From: Gonocerus acuteangulatus
Taxonomy: Eukaryota > Arthropoda > Insecta > Hemiptera > Coreidae
Assembly (NCBI GenBank): GCA_946811695.1
Contig: OX328125.1
Span: 107,302,470 to 107,366,469 of the forward strand
Direction: 5' to 3'
DNA length: 64,000 bases
The first letter of the stretch is position 1. Each line of letters starts with the position of its first letter. The notes under the pieces were generated by a model. That model ran no database searches. It was not told the origin of the DNA and saw only the letters and a list, made by a program, of their open reading frames with translations. Positions 20,901 to 30,974 of this stretch are shown here, one piece after another. A program made the translations under genes and the position numbers.

Positions 20901-23900
20901 TTGAAATTATTGACATCATCAAATTTGTTGAAGCCGGACCAAAAATTAAACGTCATAAACCAATACATATTCCCTTCTCTCGTCTATCCTTTTCAAACCA
21001 TTCCCCTAATTAAACTGCCTCAGACCTTGCTGGAAGGCGTGGACGTAATAATCCGAAGAAGTGTGAAGGCAATAATCGGCCTGCCTGCAAATTCTTGCAA
21101 CAGTATGTTTTATGCACCTCGTCGGTATAGAGGGCTTGGGTTGCTTAGATGCCTGTGGGAAGCGCCTCTCCAGCACTGGTCTATTTCTCGTAAATTAGAT
21201 GGTGTTTGTGACCAATTGTTTCAATCCTTTTTCGACTATAACCAAGAAATGCTTGAATGTGCCAAAAGACTGGGAATTCCAGAAGAAGAGGCCACTAACA
21301 ATCAAAACATCAAGCAGTTAAGGCAAAATTTGAGGGAACAGTCTTTCACTGATTGGACCAACTCCAAGTGGCAGGGGATTGGAGTCCGACACTTCAAGGA
21401 TTGTCCAAAGACAAACAAGTTTATATACGACAAGGAAATATTGTCTGGATCCGAATGGATTAATGCCTTGAAGCTAAATATGAACTATGCGCCGCTTCGA
21501 GCAGTTCCCGGCATAAGTAGTGAACCAAGAGATGTTGGTCTCCTTTGTCGCAGGTGTGGCAAAGAGAAGGAAACGCCAGCACATGTGCTGGGAAGTTGTG
21601 ACCATAACATGCTCTTGGTTACACGTCGCCATAATAATGTGAAGCATTCTCTCATGGCACTCTTGAAAGAACAAGGTTACGAGTGCTTCGAAGAAGTATT
21701 TAGCATCCATGATGAAGGCTCCACAAGGTTCGCTGACATCGTTGCCTTCAAGCGGAATGCCAAAACGGCTCTAATATTAGACCCGACTATCCGATATGAA
21801 GGCAACGATGATAAACAAGCCAAAAAAATACACCTCGAAAAGCAAGCGACCTACGACAAGTGCGTGACCTACTATAAGGAAAAATTCCAAGAGAGTTTTG
21901 GACTCAAAGAATACCGAGTGCAGGGATTATGGTTCGGTTCCAGAGGCACCATCCCGAAGGAGACGGCAGCTTGTCTCAAAGAAACAGGAATCAGCGAGGA
22001 ACAATTAGGAATCATAGCTGAATCTATTCTCGTTGATTCCCTGGCAATAATTCAAAACCATATATATGGCTGAAGCCTTTTAAGTTATTTATTAGATGTA
22101 TTAATTTTTTTTTTTTTTTTTTTTTATTAATTTTACCATATATTTTTTTTATTTACCGTAATTAGGAGGAGTCTTTTCATTTTTCTTTTACATTTTGTTT
22201 ACAATCAATTTTATCATGATTTCCGTAGTTTTATTAATTTGTTTTTTAATTTTACTTTTTTTGAGATATTTTTATAATTATTGCAGATTGTTGATTAGTA
22301 AGTTGTGTTCTGAGCAACCCAATATAATTGGGCAACTAAACTTTGTTTTATTTTGTTAAATAAAGTTTTTCTCTGCTATTGTTAGGAGAGTTATCTTAAC
22401 AAAACATCTGAGAGAACTTTTTTCATTTTATCTATTTAAATTCATAAACCTTTAAGGGGTAATGTAGTATCCTGCAATGGTAATAACCATATGTTTTGTT
22501 GAAAATTAAAAAAAAAAAAAATTATCAATTACAGAAAATCGAACTAACGAATGTGCATTCAGTCTAATTAAAATATATCATAGGATAGAATATATATAAA
22601 GTCATCTATAAGGTACCAACTCTTTTCACGTTCGATACTTTGCATTTGTGTCGATGATATCATTAGCTGCAGTTAAAATTTGATGCTGATCGGGTAAAAA
22701 TTGAAGGCGCTAGCGAATCGCTCTATTTGATAAACATAGTTTCGAGAAAAACGGCTTTAAAGGTAAATGTAGTGAAATGTTCATTTTTTCCCCATAATTT
22801 CTTGGATAAAGATTAAAAAAAAAAAATGGTTTTTATTTTTTAAATAAATTGAAGGTTGCAGTGAGTTTAAGGCATTTAAAAACTTTTCCGCCACATAAAC
22901 ACTCTTGGACATCATTTTTAATCAGTTAAGCAAGCATTTAAGAACATAAAAATATTGGCAAAAAAAATTACAAGGTAGTATTGTTAGAAATACAATATAA
23001 TTTATAAGAATTGATGAAAAGAAATATTAACATTCAGAAAGGAACGAAACCCATGCCAATTTCCCTGATATTTATGCCATCGATACAAATGAAAAATATC
23101 GAATGTGAAAAAACGCATTTTTCATTTTCAATCTATACTGATTGCTGTTGGCCTGATGTACGCTGTGGCAAACTCTCGAAAATTAAGGATAAATAATTAT
23201 CAATTACAGAAAACCTAACAAATAAATGTGCATTAAGTCTAATTAAAATATACCATAAGATAAAATTTATTTAGTCATCTAAAACCTACCAAATCACTTT
23301 TCACATTCGATACTTTGCATTTGTATCGAAGATATAATCCTATGGAAAATTGTAAAAGCACCTTTTCTTTAAATGATCTCTCAGCTAAAGAGAGATTATT
23401 TCTACTATTACTCCATTAGTTATTTCATTATTCCTGTAATTTTCAGATGGGATATTACCTACGATAGCCGAATCACCAGTACTCCTTACTAAAGATCGAG
23501 TTCGACCAAAACCCTCCAGTCCTCCTCAGAGGTAATGTACTTCTCCATCCTACAGTAGAATATGTTCATTCAATTTGTAATTGAAAATCTTGCTAAATGT
23601 TCAGTCAGCCTTTGGATGAAACTATTGCCAGTTCTGTTAAATGGAAAAGTTCAAATTCCGCATGCGCGAAATTCTGTGGCAATTATTCCAAACAGGTCCG
23701 CCATATGCATTACTATTTCAATGAACAACAGGCTACTTGAAACTAACTCAGGGAAGGCTGAGAGAGGTCAGGCAAGGGAGATAGTGTTCAATATTTATCA
23801 ATACTTAGCCAAAGCTAAAGGTGAAAACAATTTAGGCTATAACGTTGCCTGTTCAAATAGATGGTTAGGTAGAGGGGAAAAGATGTGGTATATATTCCCG

Positions 23901-24995
23901 GCAGAAAATTGGCGGTCTCTTAGTCATATACTTATCACTATGAAATTTTAAACGTATTCAGCCTTAGCTTTGACTAAGTATTGATAAATATTAAACACTC
24001 TCTCCCTTATCTAACCTCTCAAAGCTTCCCTAGTCTTAAACGAGTCATAATCAATATTAATAGTGATTCACGTTAAGTGTTTGATCATTAAAAAGCTTTG
24101 CAAATGGCGGAACAGAAGGGAGAGTACAGGGAGAAAAATACACAGACATATGCGCATGCCCAATTGAACTCCTGGCCTTATCAGAACAGGCTATAGTTTG
24201 ATTCTGTCTATTGTCCCATTGGTGATTGTTTGTCATAAGCTGAATTTGTATTAATTATCAGGCATTGGCAACATTTATGCATCATAAAGAATTTTCCAAC
24301 CATTAGAATTTCCAATAATAGTTATAATTATATTTTAAACAATTCCCCATTAGTTGATCAGATTTTAAAATTAATTCGATATTTTTTATTATTCTTTTTT
24401 TTTTTACAGAGTTATTCTGAAACCTCTCCGCCAAAAAAAGAACATCGGAGTTTGTTTGAAACCTCTTCCTAAACCTCCGACCATCCCTCAACCCTTCAGC
24501 TTGACAGAACCTGGGAAGAATGTAAGTATATTCTGGAAAAGGTTTAGGTAGATTATTTCTTGAGTATGGACTCAAGTCTTCATCGGCAAATTTCAAATTC
24601 AAATCATATCAAAATCAGACCATTTTTTGGCTTGTGAGAGAGTGAACAAACAAACAAACGCACACACACACACATTTATATATATATAGCATTTTTTCCG
24701 GATTGCCTCCTGAGGTCAACTTCATAAGCTGGTTTCCTACCTATGGAGGCAAGGAGAGAATGTGCTAAAACAAAAGAAAAAATAAATAAATAAGATTGAT
24801 ATTTGAACAAACAAAAAAAATATTTTGTATTTATTTATGATTTTTTTTTGTATTTATTTATCTTTTCAATGTAATGGGAAATCATTAATTGGTTATATAC
24901 AAAATCATTTTATGATCAACTTGTATAAAATAGATGTTACATACATTGTGTATGGGGCTTAAATGGCCTTTTTGCACTGTTTCTGCAGAAAGGAA

Positions 24996-25031
<36 letters not shown>

Positions 25032-25033
25032 TT

Positions 25034-25110
<77 letters not shown>

Positions 25111-26723
25111 GAAGGTGTTGTACCTTTGACCGCTTTGCAAAATTTAATTTTTCTTAGCTTGAATATTAAGGCTAAATTAATTTATTTTACTTTATTGTAA
25201 TTAGTATTCTATTTTATAATATTAAATTTTTTCAAGGCTCTAGTTTTACATTTAATATTTTAAAAAAAAATAATCGTACTGTGGTCAAAGGTACAAAATA
25301 TTGTTGTACCTCAGACCACGTAAATTACTTACATTTTTATAATAGAAATGGATAAGTATTTTTTTCAAGAATCCTTTTGACTTGAATATTCCATAGTACA
25401 CAAGCCCTCTAGTGAGGGAGCTAAACACCAATTACACCAAGCTTTATAAAATGTTGCTACATACCGTCACAGCCTAGGTGGTCAAAGATACAATATGGTC
25501 AGAGGTACAACACCTTCTCATATATATATATATATATATATTGTGGTGTTTTGCTTCGGCAAGAAAAAGAAAGTTGAATTATATTTAAAAGTTATTATAG
25601 AAAAGGTTGACTTAGAAAAGTTTATATTATATGTTCATTATATCTCAGGGTTCATTTAAAATTACCAAACTCACCACATACGGATTTATGAATAAAACTA
25701 TTTGAATTATTAAATTAATTTAATAAATTTCCTGAAAGAAAAGCATGAGAAATATATTATTAGAACCACTTCTTACCATCTGTCCTTTTATGTGTTGAGA
25801 CCATATTAAATACAAGGAGAAAGGTTCATAGTAAATAAAATAGAGTTGGAAACAATTGACTTATATTGAATAAAAGATATATAATTTATGATTTGGCATG
25901 GCTGTGATATAAACTTAAATATAAGAAAGAAAAGGTGCTTGACTCACATAATTGTATCAATGTTGGTTATTAAAGATAAGTTAGAACATAATTAAAATAT
26001 TAACTTATATATTAAAATATAAATATTGGCCATTATGAAATTTTAGATAGCTTTTAAATTTAATTGAAGATTGGCAGTTATTGAGGTATACTCAGCTTAT
26101 GATACGGATGATGTTCTGGAAGTGAAGAGGTAGGCTGGTTGTAGTTGAGGAGAATGATGGTTGGCTGCTAGATCGTAGAGTGGTGTCTGGCCATCATGAG
26201 AAGATGAAGTGAGAGCTTGGTGTCGGCTGACCAGCTGGTTCTGCAGCGAGATCGTGTGCCCTTCGTCTCTGGCGCTCGAATGAGTGTGCTCTGGCCCTTC
26301 ACTGGCGCTGGAATGAGATCGAGTGGTGGGGGGAGGCCCTTTTTATAGGCGTTACTCCCACCATACCAAGGGAGCTTGTCTTCAGCGATCGCCACCTGGA
26401 TGTTCAAAGGGCATTTTTTGGAAGCACCTCTACTCTTATCTTCCTGGGAAACTTGTATCTCTCTATGCCTTATCGCTCCTAGCCGAGAAATTTGGACTCT
26501 TCTTTTATTTCACACTGCCTTTAAAAAAAAAATAAATACTGCCAAGCTAAGCACTGCCTATTGCTATCCCTTTTATTACTCTTTTATTTATTTAATTGGT
26601 TGACAAAAGATAATATTTGTGATGGACTTATGGAATATAACTTAGCCTTTATTTTGAATAGGAATGCTACTCTTTGCTATGCCAGAAACTGACTCTTTCT
26701 AGAGCACCCCCTTTTAGATCATT

Positions 26724-26778
<55 letters not shown>

Positions 26779-29700
26779 GTTGGTTTACATTATTGAGAAA
26801 TCATATTTTATATTCTAAGCAATTAGAATCATGTGTGTATTTAATTATCTATAACCTATTCCTTTCCAGACTCACAGCTGCATTGAAGAGAACAAGAGTG
26901 TATGCATCACCCCACATAAAAAACCACTTAAGAAGAAACGAGTAGAGGTAATTTGTTTTAGGTTGAGTATTTATTTACATTAATCACATTTAATAATTAA
27001 TTTAAATTTGTTATTCATTTTCGTAATAACTGAATAAATTTATGAAGTTTATCCAACCCGCTCATTGTAATCAGCGACCACAAAAAACCCATAAAGGCCA
27101 GGGTACAGCGAGGAATTTTCCCAACGAGCTGTGGGATGAGAAAATTCCTGCCACCGGTGGGAATCGAACCCGCCATCTCCTGCTCATGAATCTAAGGCGC
27201 TAGCCATTAGACCACAGGAGACCCCTTATATTATTCTGATTATGTTTATTTTTGTCCTATTAGTACTTTGTTATTTTATAAGAAGCGATAGCAAAATAAC
27301 ATTGAATGGCCAAACTCCCTGGCGTCATGCACTAATGCCAATAAACTATTATCTATCTATGTGTCTGTATGTTACAGGTTGTTCAAGATGAAACTCACGT
27401 AATTGGCAAAGATAATTCATCAGCATTTAGTTTTTATGAGAGAGACAAGGAAATTATGAGAAGAAAAGAGGAGAGAATGAATGCCACAACAGAGGTTCGT
27501 GATTCTATTTAAAGTTTTATAATTATTTATTCATTCATATTTTGTCATAATCAATTATTCTACAGTACAAATCTATATGAGCAATAAAATTAAATTAATT
27601 TTAAAAAATATTTTAAAAGATATATTTATTTATTATAAATTATTAAATATTCTTGATAAATATGAGAGGAGCTCCTCCATCCCATACATATCTCTTCTTT
27701 GGCAGGCATTTTTAAAAAAATAATTTTAAAAGATATATTTATTTATTATAAATTATTAAATATTCTTGATAAATATGAGAGGAGCTCCTCCCTGCCAAAC
27801 AAGAAACATGTCCGGGACGTCACCAGCTCCCAGTTATTCTCTCTCTGCTAACTTCATTTTGAGTATGTTTCCACCCTGCGTCTGCATATAGGCTGCTTAT
27901 GATGCAATCCGTCAATGCTCAGGAGAGTATGCTTAGTGACGACACCAGCTCCCAGATATTCTCTCTACGTTAACTTCATTTTGAGTATGCTTCCATCCTG
28001 CTTATAGGCTGCTTATGATGCAATCTGTCAATCCTCAGGAGAGTATGCTTAGTGATGACACCAGCTCCCAGATATTCTCTCTACGTTAACTTCATTTTGA
28101 GTATGTTTCCACCCTGCGTATAGGCTGCTTATGATGCCATCTGTCAATGCTCAGGAGATTATTTTTAGGGACGTCACCAGCTCCAAGATATTCTCGCTCC
28201 GTTAACTTCATTTTGAGCATGTATTCCATCCTGCCATATCTCTGGATATGCCCAATGGATTTTAATGGGTGTGGGGTTGTTTTAAAGAGAATTTAATACC
28301 CTAAAATTTGCATTTTTTAATTAAGTGAATAGGGACTTCATTTTTAACCAAAATTCGATGAAAAATACTGCTTTTAGTTTTTCCCGTTTATCTAAGAATT
28401 AGAGGGGGATGCAGAAAAACGGATGACACTTCAAGTCCGTGGATATCGAGATCTACAAGAAATGCTATATAGACCTCTTGGGACAAAAAAAGTTCAATTT
28501 TATTGACCAGTGTTATTCATGGAAGATTAATCTTGGATTTATGTCTATTAATGCTCCCGTTTCCAATGCACATCTCCAATATATTCAAATAGTTGCTTAT
28601 TTTTCTAATCTTTTTTTGTTCTAGGAAATAACTAAGTATGAATTTCGAGCAAAGTCTGCATCAGTATTGAAGAAGGAGCCTTTTCGTCCTGAATTAGGAA
28701 GTCGTCTTCGAACACAGGCTGATCCCTCGACTTCTAGTCAACAACAAACTCAGGAGAAGGACAACAATAAGCCAAAACAGTTTCAATTCGAAGATAAAAA
28801 GGTACGAGTATATTGTAGAGTTATTTTTTATTTTACACTCCAAAATACTTACTACCACCAAAATACTTCATGTAAAATGAGCGGTAAAATTTAAGTAGAT
28901 TTATTTATTTATATAAATAAACAACAAAATCTTTAAATAAAAAAAAATCGTTAGTGCTTGTTCGGGATTTGAACTCAGAGCCTCCAGCATATGGGCCATT
29001 AGCGCCAAAAACACTGAAATTGTTTTTACAATTGAAGGAAAATACATAAAATACAAATTTCTTTTATTATGTACACCTTAACATTACCTTTTATTATGTA
29101 TCCCTCGATTGATATCAATTATCACTATCTGGAAGGTCCGGGAATTCCATTGCTGCACATAAATACACAAACCTAAACATAAAGAAATCAAATGGTGAAA
29201 TTTGTCTGAAAGAATCATACGAATTGTGTAAATAAACATAAACTAATAGTTTAATAATTGCAATTGTTATGTTTGACTTGGAGCAACCGGAATTTTATTT
29301 TTGTTTGATCATAAAAATATTTGTTGAAATTTCTTATTTCTGTTTCAGATGAAAGAATTAGAAGAAAACTTGTTTGTTTTTAAAGCTCGACCTGCTCCTA
29401 AAATGGATTGCTCACTCAGCACTATCTCAACATCTTCAAAAAGAAGTTGTCTTAATTCTACTACAGTAAGTTGTCTAATATTTTATTAATAACATTAGCA
29501 GGAGTTTTATTTTAATTAGACATTTTAAGACACTAAACATATTGGCCCCTCATGTCAAACTATCGAGTATTAAAATCTGTACTTTTCAAGAGAGCAAGAT
29601 TAAGCTTTCATAGTGATTCCAAAATCAGCGCCTTTACACAAGGACAATTTTACATATTTTTTCTATGTATATTGTTAATCATTTTAAGATGTAATTATCA

Positions 29701-30663
29701 ACAAACTGTTTACTATTTTTTAATTACCAAAAAATAATATTTGTGAGTTTGTATCTTGTTGCTATAAGTAATTTTTCTTGGATCGCCGTTTCAAATTGTC
29801 GAATGTGGTATTTTTGATAGTTTGCTGATTCCGATTGACTAACTGTATAAATATTTATGCTTTCAAACTAACGAATGTGACGCATTCGACATTATGCATT
29901 GTACTAATTGTATAGTATAACAAATCAAAGTAACGAATATACCATTTTTGTTAGTATGCCAAGTTAATTTTTGTTTTAAAAGTATGACGATTAGGAGTAA
30001 ACTAGCGAACGAACATATTCGATACATTGACGAAGTAATTTATTGAAAAATGGTCATATTCGATACTTTATTTATGGAATTTCTGGCAATTCTAAAGAGA
30101 CTAGAGTTTCGACAATTTGCCACAAGACGTATCGCCCGCAATGCTAGAGTAATGTATCAAATCTGAAAAACGAGATTTTTTATATTCAATAGTTTGACAT
30201 AGTAGAGATAATATAAACATTAAAATAACCCGAATTTATTTAATTTTTTTTATGTAGCTATATATATAGCATTGTATTCCCCCCCCCTTTTTTTTTTTCT
30301 TTTTTTTTTTAGTTAATCACAGACAATGGAATTATTTTTATTATTTGTTGTATTCTCTATTTCATATATTTTAATATGTCCACTTATGTTTGTATGTTCT
30401 CCCTGATTTTTTTTTTATTTATTTATTTAAATTTTAACGTCCATTTATTATTAACTATGAATTTTAGGACGGGTTATCTATAGGTTACTACCCTTTTTTT
30501 GATTTGTAAATATTCTTAAACACTTATATCGACATTAGTTTATTGCATACATATGTATTTATAGACATACATTACCTAAAAGCAATATGCATGTGAACAT
30601 ATTTACATAAGTGACAAAAGTCACTCTAATTAGCCTATTTAATTCTTGTTGTTCATGCCTCGT

Positions 30664-30695
<32 letters not shown>

Positions 30696-30941
30696 CTTCT
30701 TGACTGGACAGAGACTTTCCTGATCACAAGCTAATTGCTAAAGTTGCGAAGCTCACAATAAAATAAAATAAAAAGAAATTGTTAGACTATTGTTAAAATA
30801 TAATACAATATGATAAACTGCTAAATAAATTTCTTTTTTATTATTATTATTTTATCATCTCATGACCAGAACTAAGGAAAATTGTCGTCTAGGAAAACTA
30901 GAAAATATTTTTTCAAAATTTGACAACTCTGTTAATTTCAT

Positions 30942-30974
<33 letters not shown>

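Noticed and set aside
19799..21710. Short ORFs within the R2-like element on other frames
   Set aside because: Shadows of the 961-codon reverse transcriptase ORF.
23562..23951. 129-codon plus-strand ORF
   Set aside because: Lies in a foldback repeat with relatives at 36.7 and 53.3 kb that do not preserve the frame.
24934..25200. ORFs through the TA microsatellite, on both strands
   Set aside because: Poly(Ile-Tyr) readings of a TA repeat; no homology.
26168..26603. Overlapping ORFs around 26.2-26.6 kb
   Set aside because: Overlapping frames on both strands, no homology, inside a possible LTR; no splice links to TPX2.
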